NCBI RefSeq assembly: GCF_030848805.1
Contig: NC_092360.1
Location: forward strand, 13,268,001-13,332,000
Source of the DNA: Temnothorax longispinosus
Lineage: Eukaryota > Arthropoda > Insecta > Hymenoptera > Formicidae
DNA length: 64,000 nucleotides
Direction of reading: 5' to 3'
Shown in pieces: positions 1-13,800 of the stretch (position 1 is the first letter of the stretch; the number at the start of each line of letters is the position of its first letter). The notes under the pieces were generated by a model. The model made no database searches and had not been told where the DNA came from. It saw nothing but the letters and a program-made list of their open reading frames with translations. Position numbers and translations under genes: made by a program.

Positions 1-77
1 CGGTAATTATTCTTTAACGTGTACAGAAGGTTTTCACTTATGCGAGTGAACTTTTTAATGCGATTTTCTTTACTTAG

Positions 78-212
78 ATATAAACGAATGCGATGCGATA
101 AATGGACCTTCCGGAAGATGTGGCAGAAATGCCATTTGTACGAATACACCTGGTGGTTTTAGTTGCCAATGTAAACTCGGATACTCAGGAAATGCCTTCA
201 AGCAATGTATAG
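78..212 (+). CDS. dp: dp exon 1: cbEGF
   Basis: One calcium-binding EGF, opening DINEC with the Asp codon completed across the splice. CTNTPGGFSCQC fits the Asp/Asn beta-hydroxylation consensus seen in cbEGFs. Acceptor ttacttag, donor gtaaaa. The first 77 bases of the window are the end of the preceding intron. Confidence 0.85.
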
Positions 213-3200
213 GTAAAATTTGCGCAAGATGAATTATTAATTAATGACATTTCGCAAAAATTTATTATTTTTTTGTATTATTGACATAAATTATTAATAT
301 ATTTACGAATATATATTTATTTATATAAATTATTAATTCAGTAATACTTTTTTTACTTTCTTGTACTTAATTTGTTTTTGTACTTACATTACTTTCGTAT
401 TTTCTTATATTTTTTAAAATAAATGCAGATATTGACGAATGTACCAAATCCGACGTTTGCGGGCATGGAGCAACATGTACCAATACTGAAGGCTCTTACG
501 CTTGCACTTGTCCGGAAGAAACCATACCGGATCCCGATCCTTACATTAAGTGTGTTGGCATAGTCAGATGCGAAGTTGACGACGATTGCCCAGGAAACGC
601 TATTTGTGATCCACAAAAGAGATGCTTGTGTCCCGAGCCCAATGTCGGAAATGATTGCAGACGTATGTGATATGATATATTTTGCTTCATAATAAATGAG
701 ATTAGAAGATTTTATGTCAAATATTAAAGATTTATCTTTGTGAATAAAATATCTTTAATGCACAATTTGTTTCATCAGATCCGTGTGAAGACCTGTCTTG
801 CGGACCGAATGCGCGCTGCATGCTCTTGAACGACGTGGCGACGTGCCTTTGTAGCAACGGCTACAGCGGAAAGCCTGGTATAAAGGATGGTTGTCGAGAC
901 ATCGACGAGTGCGCGATAAACCCGTGCCCTCCGGGCGCAATCTGCAACAACGAGCCTGGTTCCTTCTCGTGTCAGTGTCCGAACGGCATGAGGGGCGATC
1001 CTTACAGCGGCGGTTGCCAAGAATCTAAAACACCTCACGTGTGCGGTCCTAGTGCGCCCTGCCCCGCTGGGGAACAGTGCATCAAGGATGAATTCGTAGG
1101 CAGCAGCGTGTGCATCTGTCAACGCGGTTACACGCGCGACTATGAAACCGGTAAATGCAGGGACATTAACGAGTGCATGGAGCTCAGAGAAAAGCCCGCC
1201 TGCGGTGTCAACGCAATTTGTAAGAATCTCCCTGGCAGCTACGAGTGCCAGTGTCCGTCGGGCTTTAATGGAAACCCCTTCTCGCTTTGCGAAGGTAAGA
1301 CTCTTGATTTATAGTTTTTAATATTTTAATTATAATTATCATTAAAAACATGCGTCAGTCATTAAACATTTTTACTGGAAAAATTACAGAATGCAACAGC
1401 ATAGAATGTCAATGTCAACCGCCATACAAGATTGTCAATGGTAAATGCATGCTGGCCGGATGCTCGAAGGGCGAAAAGTGCCCTAGTGGTGCCGAGTGCA
1501 TAACGATTGCCGGTGGTGTCAGTTATTGCGCCTGTCCTAAAGGATACACGACCAAGTCTGATGGCTCCTGCGAAGGTATGACAAATATTATTTCAAGAGA
1601 AATTTTATTTTTGTTGCAAATTTATTTGACGATAATTACAAAGAAAACCAGACATAACTGATTAATTGACAATTATTAATTCGTATGCAGATATAAATGA
1701 GTGCATTGTGGGTCACCAAGTCTGCGGTTACGGTGCGGAGTGCATCAACCTACCAGGTTCTCATCAGTGCGTGTGCCCGCACGGATACGGCGGCGATCCG
1801 TACAACGGGCTCTGCTCCCCGGCGCAGAAGAGATGTACCAACGACAACGAATGTAAGGCCAACGAGAAGTGCGTGCAGCCCGGAGAGTGTGTATGCCCAC
1901 CGCCGTTCTACACGGATCCTTTAGAAGGAAATCTTTGCAAGAGTAAGTCTACGAATTTTAAATTTACTCGTACCCCCTACTGTCTCAGCTCGTATTATAC
2001 AGTCCCATGGCAAGCATAATGTTTTTTCACTTAATTATCATTAAATTCTATAATTGCAGATCCTTGTGATCGTTTCCCGTGCGGTATCAATGCGAAGTGC
2101 ACACCGAGCGATCCGCCGCGATGCATGTGCGAGGCTGGCTTCGAGGGTGATCCACAGCATGGGTGTATCGACGTGAACGAATGTGCGAATAATCCTTGCG
2201 GACACGGCGCATATTGCATTAACACGAAGGGAGATCACACGTGCGAGTGTCCCAAAGGTATGATTGGTGATCCTTACGGTATTGGCTGTACTGGGGTCGC
2301 GACCGGCAAGAGTGAGTGCTCGTCAAACGACGATTGCGAGAATTACTTAGCATGCGTCCAAGGAAGTTGCGTCAACCCCTGCGACAACGTACCCTGCGGT
2401 CCTAACGCATACTGCGAGCCCGATAAACATGCGGCATGGTGCAGATGCGTGATCGGATTCACGGAAGGCAAGAATAACGAATGTGTCTCACGTGAGTGCA
2501 AATTTTATAAATAATCTAATTATAAGTCTAGATAATTTTATATTGAACATTATTTTTTAATTAGACTATATAAAATGATATAAAAGAAATTTTTATTTCT
2601 AAAATTCTAAAATTTTAAAAGAAAAATTATTGCGTATTACAGAATAAATTATCTATTCAAATTTGAAAGAAAATTGCTAGTTATTTATAATACAAGCACA
2701 ATTTTAGTTTTTATATAATACTTTTAGTCGGTACGTTATCAATTTATCGTACAAATCCTCGCTACGATTTTTTTAAATGTATATGCAAAATAAAACTTTG
2801 TTTCGATTTCAGAATGTGATGGTTTTGTTTGCGGCACCGGAGCTCAATGTATCGTTAGCTACGACGGGCCAACTTGTAAGTGCATCGAAGGTTTCATGGG
2901 CAATCCTTTCCCCGGTGGACAGTGCGTTCCGGATGTTTGTTCTCCTGAAATTCCATGCGCCGACCCCAGCGTATGCATCAGCGGACGTTGCAAACGGCGT
3001 TGCGAAGGAGTGATTTGCGGCATTGGAGCCATGTGCGATCCTTTAACGAATAAATGCGTATGCAACCCTTACTTTGTCGGCAATCCTGATCTGCTCTGTA
3101 TGCCACGTAAGTATTATAATTATAACGCGGTATATATGTACATATAATGTGTAAAAAAAGGGAGTTATTGATTTATTCTATTTCGTAAATGTTTCTCTGC

Positions 3201-6200
3201 ATGAAAAAAAAAACAATATTTAATAGTTTATAAGTAATACATCCTCCCGTATTAAATAAATTTTTTTCCGTAGCCGTTCAACCACCACATTGCGATCCAT
3301 TCTGCGGGAGAAATGCGCACTGCGAGTACGGTCTTCAAGAATCTAAATGTGTCTGTAATCCGGGTACAAGCGGGAATCCTTATCATGGCTGCGGCGTTCA
3401 AGAAAAGTCCGATTGTTCTACTGCGGTGTGCGGAAAAGATGCGCATTGCAACGCGGGTCCGAACGCCGTCGAGTGTCTCTGTCCATCTGGCTTCGCTGGC
3501 AATCCATACATTCAATGTTTCGGTTAGTTTCTATTAATTTTAGCTCTTTCATGCTCTCATTTAATTTGCATCAAATTCTTTTGCTTTAATAATGTTCGCG
3601 ACATGACAATGTATGCGATATTTTTCGAGAATAGGGACCCTTGTCTCGGACTCTCGGGCGATCAGCTGATGACAAACGCGTCAGCGGTCGATCAGCTGTT
3701 ATTGTTGTCGTCATCAGCTGTTATCGATCGGCTCTTTGTCACATGCGTTTTTCTATTCACGACGCTCGAGACTCGAGACCACTCGAGACGACGAAGGAGA
3801 GCACCTAGCGACGGTGGAATGTCGAAAAATAGACGCAATTTCTCAAAACGAAACAGCCGCATAAAATTACGACTAGTGTTAGAAAATATTTAACAATTAT
3901 TTTTGCTTAATTCCTACGAATAAAGTTAGCAGTTTTCTGTAACTAAAATATAGAACTGGTATATTTAAATATATCAGATTAAAAAATATATAAAAAACAT
4001 AATCGATTTTTTGTATAACATATTAACATTGTTTGCGGCAAGTATAAATTGTGATCAATATAAAATTATATGCGAATGTATGTTTCTATTTCTTTATTAG
4101 ACATCAATGAGTGCAACGGAAATGCATGCGGCAGCAACGCGGTGTGCATCAATACCCTCGGGAGCTACGACTGTCGTTGCAAGGACGGCTTTTTCGGCAA
4201 TCCGTTTGTCGGATGTCAGCAAGTACAAGTGGGACCATGCGCCGATCCTTCGACCTGCGTTTGCAGCAACACTGTACCATGCCCCTTCGATTACACCTGC
4301 GTCAATCATAAGTGCATAAATCAGTGCAGCGACATAAAATGTGGCCCTAGATCCGTCTGTCAGAATGGAGTGTGTATATGTCCGCCCGGTTACAGCGGCA
4401 ATCCCAACGACCTGCACAAAGGTTGCCACTTGCACCATCATTGCTCGAACGACCTCGAATGCGAGCCGCAGGAGATTTGTTTCCAGATCGGCAAAGGCGT
4501 CCGCAAGTGCGTGGACGCGTGCAGCAAACTGCAATGCGGACCTAACGCACTGTGCGTCACGCAGAATCACGTATCCTCATGTTTGTGCATTGACGGTTAC
4601 CAGGGCAATCCGAGCAATCTGGTCGAGGGTTGCCAGCCATCCAAGTCCGTGATACCCGGATGTGCACACGACTCGGATTGTCCGCCGGGTTCCTTCTGCA
4701 TCATCCTGGACGGCGGGGTGCGCGACTGCGTGAATCCCTGCAGCAAGGTGGTGTGCGGCGCCTATCAGAAGTGCGAGCCCGACATCGTACCCGGTCACGC
4801 CACTTGCAAATGTCAGGATGGCTACGAGTGGAATCCGGTACTGTCGTCCTGCGAGAAACCATCAGTGCCCGACTGCATAAGCGACGACGACTGCCACTCG
4901 AGCGAGGGCTGCAGACCGGACGCGCTCGGCGTGTTGAAGTGCATGTCGCTTTGCGACGGTTTCACCTGCACCGCGAATTCCCGCTGCGTGACGGAGAACC
5001 ATCACGGGAGTTGCGAGTGTCTACCGGGTTACACCGGCAATCCGAATGATCGTCGAGGCTGCCACAGTCCGCGGGAGAACCGTTGCTCCACCGACAGCGA
5101 GTGCGCGGAGGATCAGACGTGTCGCGGTACTCCGGACGGTCCACTCGCTTGTCAATTGGTCTGCGACTTCGTCACATGCGGTCCCAACGCGCTCTGCGTC
5201 GTCAATAATCATGTGGCGAATTGCGAGTGTCCGCCCGGGCAATACGCCGGCGATCCGAACGACGCGACGTCCGGATGCCGTGCGGTTTCCTGCGTCTACA
5301 ACATCGATTGCCCGCCGGCCCAGCTCTGCAACCGACTCACGCACACCTGCTACGACGCCTGCGACGAGAACGCGTGCGGCGTGAACGCGGTTTGCATCGC
5401 GGACGATCACAAGGCGATCTGTCAGTGCCCGCCTGGGCTACGCCCGAACCCGGTGCCCGACGTCGAGTGCGTCGCCGTGGAGGCATGCCATCCGGACTCC
5501 TGCCATCCTACAGCGCTCTGCGTCGTCGGTCCAACGAATAATCCAGTATGCAAGTGCCCGCCGAATCACGTGGGTGATCCTTACGTGAACGGCTGCCAGC
5601 CGGAGGGACATTGCTCCGGTCCCAAGGATTGTCCGGTGCATTCCGTTTGCCACGAGCACCGCTGCGTCAATCCGTGCGAGAACGCCTGTGGTCCCAATGC
5701 GCTCTGTGAAATCGTCAACGGTCAACCGAGCTGCAGGTGCATCCAGAAATTCGTGCCGTCCTCGAGAGGTCCGGAACACGGCTGTGTACGCGGTACTAAT
5801 TACTGCGCGGTGGACGCCGACTGCTTGGGCAGCGTCTGTCTCGATGGACAATGCAGAGGTAACATATCTGATGTCTTTTCCCCGATGGAAAAATGTCTCA
5901 GCATTTTTTACATTATCAATCAGAATTTCTATGAAATTTTTAAGACTTTCTCTGAATTTAAAGTTTTTTCTCAGATTTTTTTAAATAGGATTTGGAACAT
6001 TTTTCAGAAAAACTCAGACAAAATAGTGAAATATTTCAGATTTTTCCCATCAACACATCTTTGTAGAAATCTAAATAAATATGAAAAACTCCGCGCAATT
6101 TATCAGAAATCTTCATACATATACATTTGTATAATATCGAAGTATTTCGAAAATCTTTATTCAATTATTTCTAAAAGTATCTGAGAAAAATTTGACATAT

Positions 6201-7852
6201 TTTTTAAATAGAATTTTTCATAAATCTAAAATATGAGACATTCTTAGAACATTTTTTATCAGAATTATCACAATTAATGTATGGTAGCATCGAATTTTGA
6301 ATATTTTATTACATTGAAAAACTTCAAATTATAAAACGGATGATCTCTGCTGCTTCAGCTGTGTGTCGTTCAGTCGCTGATTGCTCGGATGGAGAGAAAT
6401 GTATTAATAACAAGTGTATGGTATCATGCATTGGGCATTCTCAATGCCTAGTGGATCAGGCGTGTGTCAGTGGAGGCTGCATCCTCGGCTGCCGCAGTAA
6501 TAAAAACTGTCTGACTACTGAATCGTGTATCAACAACAAGTGTCAAGGTATATGTCACTTTGACTCTCACTTATATGAAATTAAAACTTTGTATACAAGT
6601 ATGCAAATTAAGCATTAATATATGAAGGGTACCGGGGAAAAACGATCAATGTCCATCCGGAGTATCGAGAAAAACGCAATTTTAAGTTTCAAGACATTCT
6701 GATAGTTTACGTTACAATTCTTACAATTCTAATTGTAATTGTTTTCAAAACGTTGTTCAATTGTCATTGAATCAAAACAGATAAGAATCATGAACATTTT
6801 TTGGAAATATCACAAGATAGCATAATGTATGCGACGCCATAGTTCTTGGAGTGAAGGAATAAATTCGTGTTTTTAGATCCTTGCAGTAGAAAAGACGTGT
6901 GTGGACCAAACGCGATCTGCAGTTGCTCGAATCATGCGGTCGCGTGCACGTGTCCTCTCGGTTTTCACGGTAATCCTACCCCGGAGCAAGGCTGTGTCCG
7001 AGTGCCAAACGTGTGTCAAATTTCGCAAGATTGTCCCAGCCAGCATCTGTGCGTCTCGGGATTATGCCAATGCCAGTGCTCGGAACAGAACAATTGCGCG
7101 CAGGGCGAGCGTTGCAAGAACGGTATTTGCGTGAAGATATGTTACGGCGATAGTAATTGTTTGCCCGGCGAATTGTGTATTGATGGCGGGTGCGAGGCAG
7201 GCTGCACTTCGGATGTTGGCTGCAAACGCGACGAAGTGTGCATTAACAGCAAGTGCAGGTATTGCCTTTTTAATCCAGACATTACTTTATCGAATTATTC
7301 GTATATTGCGTCTCTACTTTTTGAATGTCTGTAACATAACTTATCTCGAGAGATTTGTGACATTTAATTTATTTTTTCAGATGTAGCCACGGATTTATTG
7401 CCGGTCCTGAACATTGCTTGGATATCAACGAGTGCGAAGATCAACCGTGTCATCCGAGTGCCGAGTGCATTAATCTCCATGGATCTTACCGTTGCACGTG
7501 TCCTTCAGGTACCGCGGGCGATCCTCTAGGATCAGGTTGCGTGCTGCCGCATCAGTGCACCACGCACAGGGACTGTTTTGATACGCAGGCCTGCGTTCAA
7601 CGCAACTGTTCGGATCCGTGCTCTTTAATTGACTGCGGCTTAAATACTATTTGCACTGTTCTGGATCACGCAGCTGGTTGCCAATGCCAACCTGGTTACA
7701 TCGGCGATGCCTCAGGGTGCTTCAAAGTAGAGTGTCTTTCTAACAGCGACTGCCCAACGGATAAATATTGCAACCAGGAGACCAACAAATGCAGCAGTAA
7801 GTTATACGCTTACATTGATATATCGCGTTTGCGTTTGATACTTTAATGTTTT

Positions 7853-7883
<31 letters not shown>

Positions 7884-10800
7884 CGATTATACGATCTTAT
7901 AAATCTGTTTTTACTTGTTTTATCAGGTCCTTGCAATCAAGTAAACTGCGGATATGGTAATTGCGCAGCCGTCGATCATGTCAGCGTATGTAAATGTTAT
8001 CCTGGCTTCGTCCTCGTCGGCGATATCTGTGCTGATGTTAATGAATGTTTGCAAAATCCTTGTCATCCCTCAGCTATGTGAGTGAAATTTATAATTACAG
8101 CTGATTATGTATAAGCTTACAATTCATAAGTTTTTTTTTTAATAAAACATTTAAAAATTGTGTAGATGTCAAAACGCGGAAGGATCATTTGCCTGTGTTT
8201 GCCCACATGGTTTAGTAGGAGATCCATTCAAAACTGGTTGCAAGCAACCCGGTGATTGCTTCACAGATTCAGATTGTCCAAATTCAGCCGCCTGCATCGA
8301 CAACAGATGTACTAATCCGTGTGACGCACCGGGAATTTGCGGTAGAAATGCAGAATGTCTCGCACGTGATCACGTTCCGATCTGTAGGTGTCCCGGACAA
8401 ACTACGGGAAATGCGGCAGTGAGTATTAAATTTGAGTCTTAAATTCTCTAAAGTGTTTGACATTATTATAATAATTTGCACACTATAATCCATTATAATT
8501 GATAACGATATTTTGATCTTTTTTGAGTATTTCTATAGCTAATTGATTTTTTATTTTATTTTGTTTGATTTTTATTTATTTTTTCTATTTGTTCTAGACG
8601 GAATGTATTCATCTGGAGTGCAATTATCACAGCGACTGCAGTCCATCAGATGCGTGCTTCGATCACAAGTGCGTCGATCCTTGCTCTCTTTCGAACGTTT
8701 GCGGACATGGTGCTGACTGTTCGTCGCTCAATCACAGCGCGGTATGCACCTGTCAACCGGGTGGCACAGGTGATCCGAATCTTGGGTGCACTCCGCTTCA
8801 ATATTGCAAGAGTGATTCACAATGTGCAACCGGTTCAGTGTGCAACGGAGGAATATGCACAGGTAAGTTAATATCGGATAATTACAAAAGTAGAAAAATT
8901 AATTGTAAATAATATAATTTATAAATCTACAATTTTTATATACAATGTAATTATTACAACTTGCAGCACTCTGTGGAAGTACAAGAGATTGCATCGGCGA
9001 CCAACTCTGTATCAATGGTCTTTGTCAGCCCACCTGCAGAAGTAATTCTAGCTGTCCGGAATATCAATACTGCCATAATAACATATGTGTTCAAGAATTA
9101 CGTTGTACGTCAGACAACGACTGCTCGTACGACGAAAAATGCATTAAGAATAATATTGGACAGGTAATTTTATGTTTTATTAGGTACCAAATTTTAAATT
9201 GTAAATAACGATATCTTTTTATCGATTGTATCAGAGTGACATATAACGAATTGTGAATATATAACGTTTCCTTTTTTTTCATATCTCTGTGTCAATCAAG
9301 GCGGAGTGTCGCAGAGCTTGCGACGTGATACTCTGCGGCCGTAACGCCGAATGCAAAGCTGATAATCACGCTGCGACGTGTTCTTGTAACCATGGCTTCT
9401 TCGGAAACGCTAAAGATGACAAGATTGGCTGTCAACCTATCGAATGTGAGGTCAACGATGACTGTACACAGGAAAAGATCTGCGATTATCACAGATGTAG
9501 AATCGCTTGTCTCGCGCACAATCCTTGCGGCGTGAACGCCATTTGCACAACGGAGAACCATGTCCAAGTAATCATTTCGTTGCTTTGTACTAAAAGTTTT
9601 TTTTTGGCAGCGATCTTTACGATAATGTATTTTGTGGCGTAGGTTTGCACCTGCCAACCCGGATACACGGGAGAACCCACGCGTGCTTGCAAGCTGATAG
9701 ATTACTGCGCGAACGCACCCTGCGCACCGGGCGCATTGTGCGAAAACACACGAGGGCATTTCAAGTGTCATTGTCAACCCGGCACGGTCGGAGATCCTTA
9801 TAATAGCGGTTGTCAACCGCCAGTAGAATGCCTGCAGGATACGGATTGTCCGCTAACTGCCAAATGTGTTAACATCAACAACGTACCAAAATGTTTCGGT
9901 ACGTGTATTAAACTTGCCAATTAATTTTGGAGCATTATTTTGCTTCTTAAATTTTTTTAAATTTTATTATTTTTTAAATATAATATATCTAATATGCTTG
10001 CCCATGTGGGATTTAAAAAAGTTTATATATTTCTTATTATATATTTACTATATTTAATTTTCTTATTTCAGATACTTGCGCACGTATCCGGTGTGGTCCA
10101 AACGCAGACTGTGTCGCGAGCAATCATGCCGCGAGCTGTCAGTGTCGTGCCGATTACGAAGGCGATCCTAATAATCTGAGTGTGGGATGTCGTCCGAGAC
10201 CAGTGGTCTGCTCGTCACAAGCCGACTGTTCGGTCAATACTTATTGTTACGAAGGCATTTGTCGACGTGAGTAAATAATTATTGAATTTTATTTTAATCA
10301 ACGTTTCCGTATGGCTTCAACCAGAGTGTCTACGTGAAAAGCAATTCTTCTATTGTTATATTGAATAATGTAAGTAATATTATTTCAGCATCTTGTCAAT
10401 CGGAGGAGGAATGCAACTTGTCCGACGTTTGCTTGAACGGGCAATGCTTAGATCCATGCGATGTAAGAGGAGCTTGCGGCATAAACGCCGAATGCAAAGT
10501 CAGAAGTCACATTAAACAGTGTAGCTGTCCACCAGGCTTCACCGGCAACTCCGAAGTAGAATGTGTTAGACGTAAGTATACGAATGATTTCACAACATTT
10601 GAACATCTTCTGATTAATATCTTATTGCAAATTCTAAAAAATGCTCATTATTTGCAGTGCCAGTGTCTTGTCTCGGAAGCGGGGACTGCATCGGAGGTAA
10701 CACCTGTCGTGAGAACGTTTGCTTGCCGATTTGCACCGTCGACAACGATTGCGCATTGAATGAGAAGTGCATTCGCGGCAATTGCTTGCTGACTTGCCGG

Positions 10801-13800
10801 CTGGACAACGACTGCTTCCTGGGTCATATTTGTTTGAACAACATGTGCTCGTTCGGTTGTCGTGCCGACGAGGATTGCAACGCGAATGAGGCTTGCTTAG
10901 GGAACAAGTGCGTGAACCCGTGCGAGGCTACGCCGTGCGGACCGAACGCCAAGTGCACTGTCTTCAACCAGCGTGCCACGTGTTCGTGCTCTACCGGTTT
11001 TATACCAAATCCGACGGCCAAGGTCGCGTGTCTGAGAACGCCGGGTTCGGTCTGTCAGGCCAATCGGGACTGCGCCGTGGGCACGGCTTGCATAGCTGGC
11101 GTTTGCACACCCGTCTGCTCGTCCAACGCGAATTGTTTGAGCAACGAGAGATGCGACAGCTCCGGCATTTGCAAGTCACTTTGCAGACGAGACGAGGATT
11201 GCAGAAGTGGTGAGATTTGCGAGGGGCTGGTGTGCGTTTCCGGTTGCCGGGCGGACATTGAATGCCAGGATAGTTACGCGTGTATAAACAACCAGTGTTT
11301 AGGTGGGTCCTATCGGTATTTTTTATATCTTTATTGTTAGTAATTCTGTCATGTTGAATTTACTTTTGCTTGTCTGCATCTTATTTTTCTTGGTAAATAT
11401 AATGTTTTCTATTATTAATCTTTATTATTATATCCAATTATTCTTTGCTTGCAGATCCGTGCTCGTTGACCGGTGCCTGCGGTGTAAACGCCAAGTGTAC
11501 AACCGTCAATCACCAAAAAATATGCACGTGTCCATCACCTTTGGTGGGAGATGCTCGTATTGGATGCAAGCAGACATTCCTCCCCTGCTCATCTGAACTC
11601 GAATGTTTACCGGGACAAACGTGTTACGGCAGATCGTGCTATTCCACGTGCAGAAGGTGAGAATACGTGACTAAACTAACTGCATAAAATTATCATTGTG
11701 TTTCGATGCAAAATAATTATATCTTTTCAGCGATGCGAATTGCTTGAGCGACGAACGGTGTGACGGCGGCATTTGTAAAGCGATATGCAACAGCGATGAC
11801 CATTGCGTCGCGAATCAAATATGCCGCAATCGCATGTGTGACATTGGGTGCCGCAGTGATAACACGTGTTCGGGCGACGAATCTTGTATCAACAATCAAT
11901 GCAGAAGTAAGTTTCACGTATGAGATATTGCATACGTTAAATTTCAAGTATGTCTATCTCGGTCGAGCAAAGTAATGTAACTGCATTGTGATTTTCAGGT
12001 CCATGCGACGGTGGCAAGGCGTGCGGAGAATGCGCTGGCTGTCGCGTAGTCAATCACGTGGCTCAATGTAGTTGTCCCGCAAATTATTACGGTAACGCAT
12101 TAATCAATTGCGCCAAGACCATGATTCCCTGCGACGGCTCGTGCGAGTGCGACGAAATCGGTTTCTGCACCACTAGCTGCCACCATCAGAACGATTGTTC
12201 TTGCGGCGAGGTCTGTCATAGTGGCAAGTGTCGCATCAAGTGCGATATCAACAACGCATGTCCAAAGGTAAAGTTTAAGATAAATTCAAAAAATTTGAGA
12301 CAGTATCGTCTTTTTTTAACTAATGTTGACATCGTGAAGTTTTTAATCTTAAAATTACACGTTTTACTAAATTCAGGGCTACGTATGTGATGGAGGTTTG
12401 TGCCTCGTCGGCTGTCGCACCCACTCTGACTGCCCGTCATCATTGTCGTGCACAAATGGCCAGTGCGAGAATCCATGTTCCGCCCATGGATCGCCGTGCG
12501 GAATAAATGCACTCTGCCGCGTCTCGAGTCATCGTGCGGTGTGCTTATGTCCAGAGGGCTACCAGGGTGAGCCGAGTCAAGAATGCTACCAGCTGGAGTG
12601 CCATCATGACGACGATTGCGAGTTGAACAAACATTGCAGCGAATACGGGGTTTGCACAAATCCATGTTTGCAGCACGGCGTCTGTGGCTTCAATGCGCAG
12701 TGCCGCGTGATCAACCGGAAAGCACAGTGCTCTTGCCCGCCGGGACATTTTGGCAATCCGAAGATCAATTGCAAAAAAGGCAAGTCCATTATATTTGTTA
12801 CAAAAATTATACTTGTGAATAAAATAATAATTTTTTAACACGCGCGTTTTTTAATGCATTCTTTAATCATTCTCAGGCGGTGACGAATGTCTGCGAAGAC
12901 CTTGCGGCGTTAACGCTAAATGCCGAGAAACTCTGAATGGTTTCGAATGCACGTGCGATCCGGGATGTCACGGCGACCCGCATCAGGTGTGCCTTTGCGA
13001 TGGTGATCTTTGCAAGGACACTCGTTGCGGCATCAATGCAGCCTGTCGAATTTACAAGAATCAGCCGCAGTGTTATTGCCCACCGAATAATCCATCGGGC
13101 GATCCAATGCACGCATGTACGTATTACTTTTTTACTGGATTTAAAGCATACGTTAATAGAAAAAATAACAATATTAGCTGCCTACAAAGTAAATTGAAGA
13201 AATTTTTCTACGTATATCATTATTGAAACGAATAAATAAAAATTAAAAAAAAAGTATATAACAAAATATGACTACTCGATATCTTAAAAATATCGATCTT
13301 AATATCGTGGCAATCGAGACAACAAATATTCGTTATTTATTCCTTTGGTTGGTATTGTCATTAATGATTTGTTGATACAGGTAGTTCAGATAGAGATTTA
13401 GGAGACTGTCGAACAAATGGATGCGGAAAGAACGCCGAGTGCATTAGGGATGGAGCTATATTCGTCTGTCGGTGTCCACCAGGTACAAGCGGTTCGCCAG
13501 ATATCGAGTGCACGACAGGTAGGAAAATACAGCCTACTAACTTTTTAACCGAGTTTAACCGGTTGATTAATTATATGTACAGCATTTGTGACTAGCGAGT
13601 AATACTGACAATCACAGGAACATGGTCCGTAGAATAACCATGTATCGTTTAGTAGGACTTGAGTAATACATAGACGTATTAATCGAGTGAAAACGTTAAC
13701 ATCGAGAGACAGATGTGATTGGAGCAGTATGTCGCCACGACATAGGATATATATACATATTTTACCCATAAGTAAAGAATACAACATTACCTGTACATAT

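Noticed and set aside
3603..3893. A 96-codon plus-strand open frame as a separate small gene or extra exon.
   Set aside because: No EGF or DPY cysteines, no good flanking splice sites in phase 1, and it overlaps a palindrome-rich island better explained as non-coding.
5859..6184. Continuation of exon 9 into the following intron as coding sequence.
   Set aside because: The added residues have no cysteine pattern, the DNA becomes abruptly AT-rich, and a donor at 5859 followed by an in-phase acceptor at 6358 restores the module pattern.
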